A stretch of 39,123 nucleotides of DNA from Oscillospiraceae bacterium (GCA_017887325.1 JAGHIE010000004.1:1-39123), one strand, 5' to 3'; shown: positions 30,200-38,963, counted from the first letter of the stretch. Notes: generated from the sequence alone by a model not told the origin. Numbers and translations: made by a program.

Positions 30200-32214
30200 T
30201 TAACGATAAAATAACTTTATCAGCCTGCAAACAAGGGATAGCAACAAAAATACATGCAGTACAGGGTGAAAATAAATCAAGAACATTTGAAATAAATATA
30301 GCAGACAATAATGGTCAATTAATAGATATAGACCAAAGTTGTACTGCTATTTTTTATGTTGTACAAAATAATACTGTTCAACAAATACCAGCAACTATAA
30401 AAAATAATAAAATATTTATAACTTTGACTAGTGGTTGTGTAACGGAAAGTGGAAATAAGTCTTGCTGGATACAAATAATAAAATCTGATGAATTTGAGTT
30501 AAGAGTTGATAACTTAATTTTAGATGTTCAGGAATGTGGTATTGATGATAGCATAGAAGCAAGTAGTGAATTTTCAATTTTAATAAAATTAATAGAAGAT
30601 GCTCAAAAAGTAATAGAAGAATCACAACAAGCAGTTACTGATGCTAATCAAGCAATAAATAGAATTAATGAAATTATAGAAGAATCTACTGAAAAAATAA
30701 CTAATGCAGTAAACAATGCTACTAACGCAACTAAAAAAGCTACAGATGCAGCTAATTTAGCTGAAGATGCGATAAATAGAACAGAGAGCGTTATGATAGA
30801 GACGGAAACTACTAGATTAGCAACAGAAGCTGCAAAAAATGATGCTATCAATAACGCAAATTATGCTAAAGAACAAGGGGATTATGCAAAACAACAAGGC
30901 GATTATGCTAAAAGAGAAGCCGATAAAAATGCTGAAAATGCAGAAATAATAAATCAGTTAATTGAAAAGGGTAATGAAATAATATTGCAAGTAGACGAAA
31001 TAGATGAATTGAGTAGGAAGACGGCTGAACAGTTTGCAGTTAAACAAGTTATTCAAGGAAATAATTTAACAATATCAGATTCAGCAGATTACAGAATATT
31101 AGAGAATAAACTTTTTGGCTTATCTTATCAAGCAACTATACCAACTCCAGATAGTCCTCAAGGTATCTCTAGTTTAAATACTAAAATAACAGAGATTATT
31201 TCAAATAAGAATATTCTTAAAAATGAGTTTACAGGAACAAAAACTATAAATGGTGTTACTTTTACCCTGCAAGAAGATGGAGGGATAAAAGTAAAAGGCA
31301 CTAAAACTTCTTCGGGAGCAACCCTTGCTATTTTAGGTTCAATTACTTCTTATAAAAATACACTTTTGAAAATAAGTAAAGATTATAAAGTCTTTTCAGG
31401 TAAAAATTTAATATTAACAGCATTATTAACAGATGGAAAATATGAGTATATTACGAATACTGGTAATATTAAAAATAAAAATATAGGAGCTGTTTTATTA
31501 CAAACAAAACAAATTGATGATGGAACACAGATAGACGAAGTCTTTTATCCTCAAATCGAATATGGTACAACTTTAACTGAATTTATAAAAAATGAACAAC
31601 AGAAAGTAGAGTTTTCATTAACTCAATCAATGTATGGTATTAAAGTATCAAGTGGTGGTAATTACACAGATACTTATAATCAACAATGGTTGTGCGATAG
31701 TATAGAAGTTTATTCAGATGGTACTGGCAAAATGATTCAAAGAATTTTAAAGCAACCTTTGTTAAATTTAAACCAATATAAGGAAGATAATGGAAATGGG
31801 CTCCAATATATTGGATTTTATATAAATAGCAAAGGAGGTACAGGCCAAGGATTTAAGCCATTGTGTAATAGGTTTAAAGAGATAACTGCAACCACAGGTT
31901 CAGAAGAGGGAATTTTTGTAAATCAGTATAGTGTTGTTTTGTTAATATCAAAAACAAGAGCTAATGGAGAAGAAGCTGTAAAACAATGGCTGAAAGATAA
32001 TGAAACTTATGTTTTATTGGGGAATGGCAAATCAATAGAAACTCCATTAACTCCAGAACAACTTAAATTATTTAAAGATTTAAAATCTTATTATCCTATA
32101 ACAAATGTTTACAACTTAGAAGGAGCAGGATTAGAAATTAAATATTTTGTTGATACAAAAACATATATAGATAATAAATTTAATGTTTTAGCTGAACAAT
32201 TATTAAATAAATAG
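30196..32214 (+). CDS. BppU-like baseplate/receptor-binding protein
   Basis: The 672-residue protein has an N-terminal BppU-type domain (about 1-120: TFEINIADNNGQLIDIDQSC, CWIQIIKSDEF). A long Ala-rich coiled coil follows (about 135-270) with the repeats DYAKEQG, DYAKQQG and DYAKREA. C-terminal beta-rich modules then begin with YQATIPTPDSPQGI. BppU proteins bridge the baseplate hub to receptor-binding domains, so the C-terminus probably contacts the cell surface. ATG overlaps the preceding stop. Confidence 0.82.
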   Translation: MINDKITLSACKQGIATKIHAVQGENKSRTFEINIADNNGQLIDIDQSCTAIFYVVQNNTVQQIPATIKNNKIFITLTSGCVTESGNKSCWIQIIKSDEFELRVDNLILDVQECGIDDSIEASSEFSILIKLIEDAQKVIEESQQAVTDANQAINRINEIIEESTEKITNAVNNATNATKKATDAANLAEDAINRTESVMIETETTRLATEAAKNDAINNANYAKEQGDYAKQQGDYAKREADKNAENAEIINQLIEKGNEIILQVDEIDELSRKTAEQFAVKQVIQGNNLTISDSADYRILENKLFGLSYQATIPTPDSPQGISSLNTKITEIISNKNILKNEFTGTKTINGVTFTLQEDGGIKVKGTKTSSGATLAILGSITSYKNTLLKISKDYKVFSGKNLILTALLTDGKYEYITNTGNIKNKNIGAVLLQTKQIDDGTQIDEVFYPQIEYGTTLTEFIKNEQQKVEFSLTQSMYGIKVSSGGNYTDTYNQQWLCDSIEVYSDGTGKMIQRILKQPLLNLNQYKEDNGNGLQYIGFYINSKGGTGQGFKPLCNRFKEITATTGSEEGIFVNQYSVVLLISKTRANGEEAVKQWLKDNETYVLLGNGKSIETPLTPEQLKLFKDLKSYYPITNVYNLEGAGLEIKYFVDTKTYIDNKFNVLAEQLLNK

Positions 32215-32228
32215 GAGGAAAATAAACA

Positions 32229-32642
32229 ATGTATCAAATTATAAAAGATGTGATTGTTTTAGGAACATATGATTTAAATGATATGTTAAAGAAAATAAAT
32301 ACAGTATGGATTCAAGGAGATATCACAGAAGAAGAAAAGACAGAGCTTATTAAATTAGCACAAGATAATGCTAAGCCTGAAAATTCTTATAAACCTTTAC
32401 AAGAGCAAATAGATAATGCTTTTAAAAGAATTGAAGAATTAGAAGCAAGAATTGTTGCTTTAGAAGGTGGAGAAGAACCTACACCGGAAGAATATCCACA
32501 GTATAAACAACCTAGTGGGGCACATGATGCATATAACACAGGAGATAAAGTTACATATAATGGTAAGAAGTATAAATGTTTAACAGATGGTTGTGTTTGG
32601 AGTCCAGATGATTACCCACAGGGTTGGGAATTAGTAGAGTAA
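32229..32642 (+). CDS. Small tail/lysis-associated protein with chitin-binding-like module
   Basis: The 137-residue protein has an N-terminal part resembling short XkdX-neighbour phage proteins (MYQIIKDVIVLGTYDLNDML), a coiled coil (about 60-80) and a C-terminal carbohydrate-binding module of the CBM5/12 type (YNTGDKVTYNGKKYKCLTDG, then WSPDDYPQGWEL with conserved aromatics). The module would bind cell-wall or surface sugars. It follows the baseplate genes and precedes the holin, so it is probably a virion surface component. AGGAGG-type site upstream. Confidence 0.8.
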   Translation: MYQIIKDVIVLGTYDLNDMLKKINTVWIQGDITEEEKTELIKLAQDNAKPENSYKPLQEQIDNAFKRIEELEARIVALEGGEEPTPEEYPQYKQPSGAHDAYNTGDKVTYNGKKYKCLTDGCVWSPDDYPQGWELVE

Positions 32643-32672
32643 TTGATATTAAAAAGTAAGGAGAATAAAAGA

Positions 32673-33107
32673 ATGACATCAATAGAAAAATTATTTAACA
32701 ATGCAAGTATTATTTTTGGAGCAATTGGTGGTGTTGCTGTTTATCTTTTAGGTGGTTGGGATGTATTATTAAAAACTGTAGTAGCATTTGTAATATTAGA
32801 TTACATAACAGGTGTTATAAAAGCTATTTACTTTAAAAAAGTATCAAGTGCAATCGGGTTCAAAGGGATATTAAAAAAGATAATGATATTTATTGTTATC
32901 GTATGTGCTTACATAATGCAAATTGTAATAAACAATACAGTACCTTTAAGAGAAATGGTGATAATGTTTTTTATTGCTAATGAAGGTATTAGTTTATTAG
33001 AAAATGCAGCAGAACTAATCCCAATACCAGAAAAATTAAAAGAAGTATTGTTACAGTTAAGAGATAAATCAGAAGTAGTAGAAGATAATAAAAGAGAGGT
33101 AAAATAA
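32673..33107 (+). CDS. Holin, TcdE/phage holin family 4
   Basis: The 144-residue protein has three or four hydrophobic segments: ASIIFGAIGGVAVYLLGG, LLKTVVAFVILDYITGVI, IFIVIVCAYIMQIVI and MVIMFFIANEGISLLENA, with LDYITGVIKAI matching the holin 4 family. The charged C-terminus is typical. It would form membrane lesions to release the endolysin encoded next. I chose the ATG at 32673, well spaced from AAGGAG; the frame extends ten codons upstream. Confidence 0.93.
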   Translation: MTSIEKLFNNASIIFGAIGGVAVYLLGGWDVLLKTVVAFVILDYITGVIKAIYFKKVSSAIGFKGILKKIMIFIVIVCAYIMQIVINNTVPLREMVIMFFIANEGISLLENAAELIPIPEKLKEVLLQLRDKSEVVEDNKREVK

Positions 33108-33108
33108 T

Positions 33109-34050
33109 ATGAGTAATTCAAGTTTAGTAAGTTATACAAAAATTCTAAATCATAAAAACAGTCCTAGAAATAACACTATTAAAAAAATTACTATTCATCA
33201 TATGGCAGGTAATTTAAGTTTAGAAACATGTTATAATGTTCTAAATAAGGGTGGTATATCTGCAAATTACGGAATAGATAGTAATGGTGGAATTGGTCTT
33301 TATGTTGATGAAAGAGATAGGGCGTGGACATCAGCAAGTCCAAGTAATGATAATCAAGCAGTTACTATTGAGGTAGCTAATAACAGTGGTGCTCCTAATT
33401 GGACTGTATCAACTAAAGCATTTAATAGTTTAATTGATTTATGTGTTGATATTTGCAAAAGAAACGGTATTAAGTCATTGAATTATACAGGTACAACAGC
33501 TGGTAATTTGACAATACATAAAATGTTTATAGATACAGAGTGTCCTGGTCCTTATTTGGAAAGTAGAATGCCTGAAATAGCAAAATTAGTAAATGAAAGA
33601 TTGAGAAACAGTACAGAACAACCATCTAAACCTACACAACCAACAAATAATCCACAGCATTTAAAGGGCACAGTAATATGTGATGCTTTAAATATGAGGA
33701 CTACACCAGTTACTGGTAATGTTATTAGAGTATTACCTAGAGGTAATTATTTTACTGTTTTATCAGCAAAAGATGGTTGGTTTAAAATCAATCATGCAGG
33801 TACAGAGGGGTATGTAGCTGTAGATGATAATTATGTTAGGGTAGAAGATTTAAACAACAATAACAAAGTAATTTATTTTGGTACACCAGTAACAGGAAAT
33901 CAAAAACCAGCACAAGACTTAACAGCAATTGCACAAGCGGTTTATAGAGGAGATTATGGAAATAATCCACAAAGAGCAGAAAGACTACGAGCAGAAGGTT
34001 ATGATCCGGAAGCAGTACAAGATAAAGTTAATGAGTTATATTATAGTTAA
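33109..34050 (+). CDS. Endolysin: amidase, SH3 and Cpl-7-type wall-binding domains
   Basis: The 313-residue protein has an N-terminal N-acetylmuramoyl-L-alanine amidase of the PGRP/amidase 2 type (about 8-165: ITIHHMAG with H30/H31, then TIHKMFIDTECPGPYL supplying His and Cys zinc ligands). A bacterial SH3 domain follows (about 185-245: DALNMRTTPVTGNVI, GWFKINHAG) and a C-terminal Cpl-7-like repeat (about 272-312: AVYRGDYGNNPQRAERL). It would cut peptidoglycan at lysis. No signal peptide is present, so it depends on the holin. It begins one base after the holin gene. Confidence 0.95.
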   Translation: MSNSSLVSYTKILNHKNSPRNNTIKKITIHHMAGNLSLETCYNVLNKGGISANYGIDSNGGIGLYVDERDRAWTSASPSNDNQAVTIEVANNSGAPNWTVSTKAFNSLIDLCVDICKRNGIKSLNYTGTTAGNLTIHKMFIDTECPGPYLESRMPEIAKLVNERLRNSTEQPSKPTQPTNNPQHLKGTVICDALNMRTTPVTGNVIRVLPRGNYFTVLSAKDGWFKINHAGTEGYVAVDDNYVRVEDLNNNNKVIYFGTPVTGNQKPAQDLTAIAQAVYRGDYGNNPQRAERLRAEGYDPEAVQDKVNELYYS

Positions 34051-34070
34051 TTAAGAAAGGATTTGTTGGT

Positions 34071-34325
34071 ATGCAATTAAAGGACACAATTAAATTAATG
34101 GAAAGTGATGATTATAAAGAAAGATTTAAAGCAGAATATCATCAAACACTAGAAAGATTTAATAAATTATATAAATTATTAATTAAGCACGAAGCAGGAA
34201 CACTAGATTTTGTACCAAGTTGTCCTATTGAAGTATTAAAAGAACAGAAAATGTATATGGATAATTATCTTCATGTTTTAGAAGTTAGAGCGGAAATTGA
34301 AAATATTAAATTAGATGAATGTTAA
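34071..34325 (+). CDS. Small conserved phage protein (crAss001_48-related type)
   Basis: The 84-residue helical protein shows LERFNKLYKLLIKHEAG and, near the end, EVLKEQKMYMDNYLHVLEVR. The last pattern (Q..aM..Y...L..R) is that of the small phage proteins named after crAss001 gene 48. Function is unknown. It is the last gene of the late operon and is followed by a terminator. AGAAAGGA lies upstream of the ATG. Confidence 0.7.
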   Translation: MQLKDTIKLMESDDYKERFKAEYHQTLERFNKLYKLLIKHEAGTLDFVPSCPIEVLKEQKMYMDNYLHVLEVRAEIENIKLDEC

Positions 34326-34340
34326 TAAGATAATAAAAGA

Positions 34341-34376
34341 GGGCATGTTCTGAATGAACTTGCCCTTTGTTTGTTT
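34341..34376 (+). terminator. Terminator of the late operon
   Basis: GGGCATGTTC (34341-34350) pairs with GAACTTGCCC (34356-34365) with one mismatch and a five-base loop, followed by a T-rich tail. It isolates the late operon from the defence genes. Confidence 0.8.
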
Positions 34377-34462
34377 ATATAACAAAAATGAAAATGTTCC
34401 AATATATAAATGTATCGTTCTCAAAAAAAATAATAAATGTACAAAAAATACGGAAAAAGTTC

Positions 34463-34491
34463 TTTACATTTAAGATTTGTTCTTGTATAAT
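34463..34491 (+). promoter_or_regulatory. Promoter of the IetAS locus
   Basis: TTTACA (34463-34468), a 17-bp spacer and TATAAT (34486-34491) form a near-consensus sigma-A promoter. The start point, about 34498, lies just before the GGAGGTGAG ribosome binding site, so the leader is very short. GTTCT occurs at 34417, 34459 and 34479, the last two flanking the -35 box 20 bp apart, and may be an operator. Confidence 0.8.
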
Positions 34492-34510
34492 GTAAGAAGG
34501 AGGTGAGGTG

Positions 34511-35644
34511 TTGAAGTATTCAATAGAAGTTGGCAAGATTGTTGAAGGTGCTTTAAGACATGATCAAGTCAAAGTTCTTAACTATACAAAACAATTAATT
34601 ACGAAGCTGGAAGAAGATGGAGAAACAAGAGCAGTTGCAAAGTTTAAAAAAATACTAGAAACGCAAAATGAAATGACCTTGTCGGCAATGGGGATTACGA
34701 GAGAACTTGCTGTTCCTGTAGATTCTGAATCACGAACTACATTGGCTGATGTGATTTATCCAGATTCTAATAAGACATCGGTTATATTATCAAGAAGTAA
34801 CGCTGAAAAATTAGATTCTTTTATATTGAGCTATCAAAATGCTGATAAATTAAACGCTTTGGGAATAGGTGTTTCTAATACACTTCTTTTGTATGGACCA
34901 CCAGGTTGTGGCAAAACTAAATGTGCTTATTTAATTGCTAAGAAATTGAATCTTCCTTTAGTAATTGCAAGGTTAGATAGTTTAATTTCCTCGTATTTGG
35001 GAACAACTGCCAAGAACATAAGAACACTTTTTGAATTTTCGCAGAAAATGCCATGTGTTTTGTTCTTAGATGAATTTGACGCTATTGCAAAAGCAAGAGA
35101 TGATAGCAACGAATTAGGAGAGTTAAAAAGAGTAGTCAATAGCTTGTTGCAAAATGTTGACGCAATGAGTAACGATAGCTTATTGCTTGCAGCTACAAAT
35201 CATGAACAATTACTGGATTCTGCTGTTTGGCGTCGATTTGATTACAAATTGGAAATTGAGCTTCCAGATGTTAATGCCATTATTGAAATGATTGATCTAT
35301 TCACAAATGAATCAATAGAATTTTCGGTAAAAGAAAAGCGTGAATTAGCTACAGCATTTAGTGGACTGAGTGGAGCTAATATCGAAGAAATAATCAAAAA
35401 AGCATTTCGTAATGCTATTGTTCATGAGAAAGTTTTTGATAAATTGAGTATTTATGAAGAACTTTTTGTATTCAAAAACATTCTTCCTCAAAACTATAGT
35501 AATGCAAAAGATATACTACGTATTAAAGCCAAGTTTTTGAGAGGGTGTGACAACAAGGTGTTTAGCTTACAAGCAATTGCAGATATTCTGCAGAGTTCTA
35601 AAACAACAATACAAAAATTAGTTAAGGAGGTTGACAATATATGA
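34511..35644 (+). CDS. ietA: IetA-like AAA ATPase of a subtilase-linked defence system
   Basis: The 377-residue protein has an N-terminal helical domain (1-85) and an AAA ATPase core: Walker A GPPGCGKT (about 129-136), Walker B CVLFLDEFDAI, sensor ATNHEQ and arginine finger RRFD. The C-terminus (FSLQAIADILQSSKTTIQKL) looks like a helix-turn-helix. Paired with the subtilase gene overlapping by four bases, it matches the IetAS two-gene system, known as a stability locus on an Agrobacterium Ti plasmid and as an anti-phage defence. The TTG at 34511 (or GTG at 34508) follows GGAGGTGAG. It has its own promoter, so it should be active in the lysogen. Confidence 0.85.
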   Translation: MKYSIEVGKIVEGALRHDQVKVLNYTKQLITKLEEDGETRAVAKFKKILETQNEMTLSAMGITRELAVPVDSESRTTLADVIYPDSNKTSVILSRSNAEKLDSFILSYQNADKLNALGIGVSNTLLLYGPPGCGKTKCAYLIAKKLNLPLVIARLDSLISSYLGTTAKNIRTLFEFSQKMPCVLFLDEFDAIAKARDDSNELGELKRVVNSLLQNVDAMSNDSLLLAATNHEQLLDSAVWRRFDYKLEIELPDVNAIIEMIDLFTNESIEFSVKEKRELATAFSGLSGANIEEIIKKAFRNAIVHEKVFDKLSIYEELFVFKNILPQNYSNAKDILRIKAKFLRGCDNKVFSLQAIADILQSSKTTIQKLVKEVDNI

Positions 35645-37923
35645 AAGATAAGAACCTTCCAATTAAATTAGTTTTGCAGAAATCCTCCGATATCCAAAAA
35701 AATCAAGGAGGAGGAAACACCAAATTTTTTGGGGATGTAACTCAAGAACTCCAAGATAATATTTCAGCTAAATTTGAAGGTATTCTTGATTTTTATGAGG
35801 ATATTTTTCGAGAAAATGAATTGATCCCAGCAGTGGGAAAAATCACTGTAAAATCTGAGGCTATTGCGAAATCACATAAACCGAATGATCTTTGCCGTTA
35901 TTGTCCTATCATTGGTGGAGAAGACTTAAATCAAATATATATTAAAGTGACTCAAAAGGCTGTAGAAGAAACAATTTCATTAGTAAAACAGCCTCCATCA
36001 GAAAAATTTCGTGCAAATATGACTGCAATCCATGATATTCAACCAATTAGACCTTCGGAAAAAATCTCTGATAATCTTACTCAAATATCTCAAGAAGGAA
36101 ATTTTGAATCAATATGCAAAAAAATCAAAATAAAACTATTTGATTTTGATAATGATTTTGATAATATTCAAATTATGGGATATGTACTAAGACAGTTAGA
36201 TAAACTTGGTTTTTCAAATAATCATGAACTAATTACTTATGGGGAAAAAATTAAATATATCAAGGTGGCTGTGAAGTCTTTTCAAGACATAGTAAGAATA
36301 GCAAGCATCAATGGAGTAAAGTCTGTTGATTTTTTTCAAAAATATTCGTTACCATTGACAGATTGTATTAATACTGATTTGCAATTACTGCTAAAAGATG
36401 ATTCTGTAACAAGTGAAATTAGTATAGGGATTATTGACGGTGGAATAAGTGATAAAAATCAGTTTTTAAAACCATATATAATAGCAAGAGAAGAGTATGT
36501 TTCGAAAGACTATATTAATGAAAGTCATGGTACATTTATTGCTTCAATAATTCAATATGGAAACAAACTAAATGGAATTACAACTACTAATTCTAAGTAT
36601 AAATTTGTTGATATTGTAGCAATTCCTAATAGTGATAAGAATTGGGGGCCTACGGACGGGATTGGCGAAGAAGAATTAATGGAAATAATTGAAAAAGTTA
36701 TGGAAAAGTATTCTTCTTCAACAAAAATATGGAATATGTCCTTGGGTATTGAAAACAAAGTATGCGATGGTTCCATGTCTGATTTGGGAATGTTTTTGGA
36801 CTATATTCAGGATAAATATAGTGTGCAATTTTTTGTTTCAAGCGGAAATTTGAATCAGTTACCTTTGCGTGAATGGCCCCCACAAGATGATATGGGAGAA
36901 AGAGATCGCATAATATCTCCTGCAGATTCAGTTAGAGCAATTACTGTAGGGTCTGTTGCACTGTATGAGTCACAGGATTCTATTGTAAGGGCAAATGAGC
37001 CTTCTCCTTTCAGTAGACGTGGTCCGGGAGCAAATTATATTGTAAAACCAGATGTGGTTGATTACGGTGGAAATATTTCTCACTCGCTTTCTATTCACGG
37101 ATTGGCGATGAAAGGTCTGGATGTTAATGGAAAAATTGTTGAAGGTAATGGAACGAGCTATTCTACTCCACGCTTAGCACAGAAATTTGCTTCCGTTTAT
37201 GATGAAATGGTTGAAAAGGATTTACTTCTTGCAAAAGCGATGATTATACATTCAGCAAGAATGAATTCGAGAGAACTTTTGGAACAAGATCAGGACAATA
37301 TTAAGTATTATGGTTTTGGCATGCCATCGATAAAAGTATCCGATATTCTGCATTGTAGTGAAGATGAAGTTACTCTTGTTTTTAAGCAGAAAGTAACTGC
37401 AGGTACACATTTAGAAATGATAGATTTTCCTTATCCGACATCTTTGATTAGGAATAATAAGTGTTTTGGTGAAATTTGTATGACACTTGCCTATAATCCT
37501 ATTCTTGATGAAAGATTCGGAAAAGAATATTGTAGAATTAATGTTGATGCAAGCTTTGGTACTTATAAGGTTCAAAAAAATGGAAAGCCTAAATATTCGG
37601 GACAAGTGCCGTTGGAATGTGCATGGGATGAAAAGTTTGAGCAATCACGGGTAGAAAATGGCTTTAAATGGAGTCCAATAAAATCATATTATAGGAAAAT
37701 TAGCAGTAAAGGAATTATGGCAGGAGATGGTTGGAAAATCAGAATAGATATGAATCCAAGGAATGGCTTTATTGCTCCATCACAAGAGTTTGTACTTATT
37801 GTGACAATTAAAGATGTTTTGGGAGGAAATGATATATATTCTGAAGTAATAAATGGATTACGAGAACGTGGTTATATGACAAACAATCTCGAAACTAAAC
37901 AGCAGCTTCGATATCGACGTTAA
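35641..37923 (+). CDS. ietS: IetS-like subtilisin-family serine protease
   Basis: The 760-residue protein has an N-terminal domain of about 255 residues of unknown fold, then a subtilase S8 domain with the full triad: D266 in GIIDGG, H296 in SHGTFIAS and S506 in GNGTSYSTP. A C-terminal beta-rich domain of about 200 residues follows. There is no signal peptide, so it acts in the cytoplasm, presumably controlled by the adjacent AAA ATPase. It overlaps ietA at ATGA. CGN arginine codons are more visible than in the phage genes, consistent with separate acquisition. The cleavage target is not evident. Confidence 0.87.
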   Translation: MKDKNLPIKLVLQKSSDIQKNQGGGNTKFFGDVTQELQDNISAKFEGILDFYEDIFRENELIPAVGKITVKSEAIAKSHKPNDLCRYCPIIGGEDLNQIYIKVTQKAVEETISLVKQPPSEKFRANMTAIHDIQPIRPSEKISDNLTQISQEGNFESICKKIKIKLFDFDNDFDNIQIMGYVLRQLDKLGFSNNHELITYGEKIKYIKVAVKSFQDIVRIASINGVKSVDFFQKYSLPLTDCINTDLQLLLKDDSVTSEISIGIIDGGISDKNQFLKPYIIAREEYVSKDYINESHGTFIASIIQYGNKLNGITTTNSKYKFVDIVAIPNSDKNWGPTDGIGEEELMEIIEKVMEKYSSSTKIWNMSLGIENKVCDGSMSDLGMFLDYIQDKYSVQFFVSSGNLNQLPLREWPPQDDMGERDRIISPADSVRAITVGSVALYESQDSIVRANEPSPFSRRGPGANYIVKPDVVDYGGNISHSLSIHGLAMKGLDVNGKIVEGNGTSYSTPRLAQKFASVYDEMVEKDLLLAKAMIIHSARMNSRELLEQDQDNIKYYGFGMPSIKVSDILHCSEDEVTLVFKQKVTAGTHLEMIDFPYPTSLIRNNKCFGEICMTLAYNPILDERFGKEYCRINVDASFGTYKVQKNGKPKYSGQVPLECAWDEKFEQSRVENGFKWSPIKSYYRKISSKGIMAGDGWKIRIDMNPRNGFIAPSQEFVLIVTIKDVLGGNDIYSEVINGLRERGYMTNNLETKQQLRYRR

Positions 37924-37946
37924 ATTGTAATACTTGGTGAAATAAA

Positions 37947-37990
37947 GCGATATAGAACAAATTTTATAATTTGCGATATATCGCCTTTTT
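37947..37990 (+). terminator. Terminator of the IetAS operon
   Basis: GCGATATA (37947-37954) pairs perfectly with TATATCGC (37977-37984), with further pairing of the A/T-rich middle, followed by CTTTTTT. A 12-bp palindrome GCGATATATCGC (37973-37984) lies within it. Confidence 0.75.
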
Positions 37991-38017
37991 TAAATTTTTT
38001 GTAAATACTTTTATTTT

Positions 38018-38043
38018 GTTGCATAAAACTATGCAACTTTTTT
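38018..38043 (+). terminator. Second terminator hairpin before the methylase gene
   Basis: GTTGCATA (38018-38025) pairs perfectly with TATGCAAC (38030-38037), with loop AAAC, followed by TTTTTT. Together with the hairpin 35 bases upstream it insulates the methylase gene. A TATAAT at 38062-38067 could be the methylase -10 box, but no good -35 box is seen. Confidence 0.7.
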
Positions 38044-38100
38044 CTTTTTTCAAGGTACTTATATAATGGTATTGGGTATTTAAGGAAAAGAGGTAAAAGA

Positions 38101-38847
38101 ATGGATAGTTTTATTAAATGGATTGGTGGAAAGAAATTATTAAGGGATAGAATTATTGAGCAATTTCCAAAAAACTTCAGCAGGTATATTGAAGTGTTTG
38201 GTGGAGCAGGTTGGGTACTGTTTAGAAAAGACCAACACGCTAAGTTTGAGGTTTATAATGATAGAGATAATAATCTAGTGAATTTGTATCGTTGTATTAA
38301 ATTTCATCCGGAAGAATTACAAAAAGAGTTAGATTTGACAATACATTCAAGAGAGTTATTTTTTGATTATAAGGAGCAAATAGAAACAAGAGGACTAACG
38401 GATATACAACGAGCAGCACGATACTTTTTATTGATTAGAGAAAGTTTCGGAGCAAAGAAAAGTAGCTTTGCAACACAGCCAACTAACTTAAATAAATATG
38501 TGGAATATCTTTCAGAAATATCAGAGCGATTAAATAGTGTAGTTATTGAAAATTTAGACTTTGAACACTTGATAAAAACATATGATAGAACAGACGCATT
38601 ATTTTATTTAGACCCACCTTATGTAGATACAGAAAAGTATTATGTAGGTAATTTTACACAAGAAGACCATGAACGATTATGTAATGCTTTAAAGAAAATA
38701 AAAGGTAAATTTGTTTTATCGTATAATGATTGTGATCATGTGAGAGGATTATATAAAGATTTTAATATAATAGAAGTTAGCAGGTTTAATAACTTGAGTA
38801 ATAAGAATAATAGCTTTAATGAGTTGATTATTAAGAATTATATTTAA
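38101..38847 (+). CDS. D12-class DNA adenine methylase (Dam-like)
   Basis: The 248-residue protein has the order of D12-class N6-adenine methylases: KWIGGKKLL (SAM-binding start), IEVFGGAGWV (motif I), the catalytic DPPY motif in LFYLDPPYV, and a C-terminal FVLSYNDCD segment. It transfers methyl groups from SAM to adenine in a target not readable here. No restriction endonuclease gene lies nearby, so it is an orphan methylase, possibly protecting the phage DNA from host restriction. AAGAGG precedes the ATG. It stands alone between terminators and the attR region. Confidence 0.92.
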   Translation: MDSFIKWIGGKKLLRDRIIEQFPKNFSRYIEVFGGAGWVLFRKDQHAKFEVYNDRDNNLVNLYRCIKFHPEELQKELDLTIHSRELFFDYKEQIETRGLTDIQRAARYFLLIRESFGAKKSSFATQPTNLNKYVEYLSEISERLNSVVIENLDFEHLIKTYDRTDALFYLDPPYVDTEKYYVGNFTQEDHERLCNALKKIKGKFVLSYNDCDHVRGLYKDFNIIEVSRFNNLSNKNNSFNELIIKNYI

Positions 38848-38871
38848 TTTTTGATTGAATAGTGTTATAAT
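38843..38871 (+). promoter_or_regulatory. Promoter of a small RNA next to attR
   Basis: An extended -10 box TGTTATAAT (38863-38871) is preceded at 17 bp by TTTAAT (38843-38848), which overlaps the methylase stop codon. The expected start point is about 38878, directly before a conserved-looking hairpin and with no ORF following. Confidence 0.6.
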
Positions 38872-38877
38872 ACAAAA

Positions 38878-38927
38878 GATAGTACCCCGAACGCCTCTTA
38901 ACAATGCGAACCAGTCGGGGACATTTT
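38878..38927 (+). ncRNA. Putative small structured RNA near attR
   Basis: The outer stem CCCCGA (38885-38890) pairs with TCGGGG (38915-38920), and the inner CGC (38892-38894) pairs with GCG (38906-38908), with loop CTCTTAACAAT and an AACCAG bulge on the 3' side. It has its own extended -10 promoter and a weak T-rich tail. The arrangement resembles the element at 4364-4396 (both carry CCCGAA on the 5' arm and CAG before the 3' arm). I cannot name a known family. Confidence 0.5.
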
Positions 38928-38944
38928 AATTTAATGCTATTTTA

Positions 38945-38963
38945 CTACGACACTTTTACGACA
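38945..38963. other. Putative integrase arm-type binding sites, right
   Basis: CTACGACA (38945-38952) and TTACGACA (38956-38963) repeat the motif seen at 139-157 near the left end. Spacing within each pair is 11 bases in both places. The 105 bases between these sites and attR hold no gene. Confidence 0.55.
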
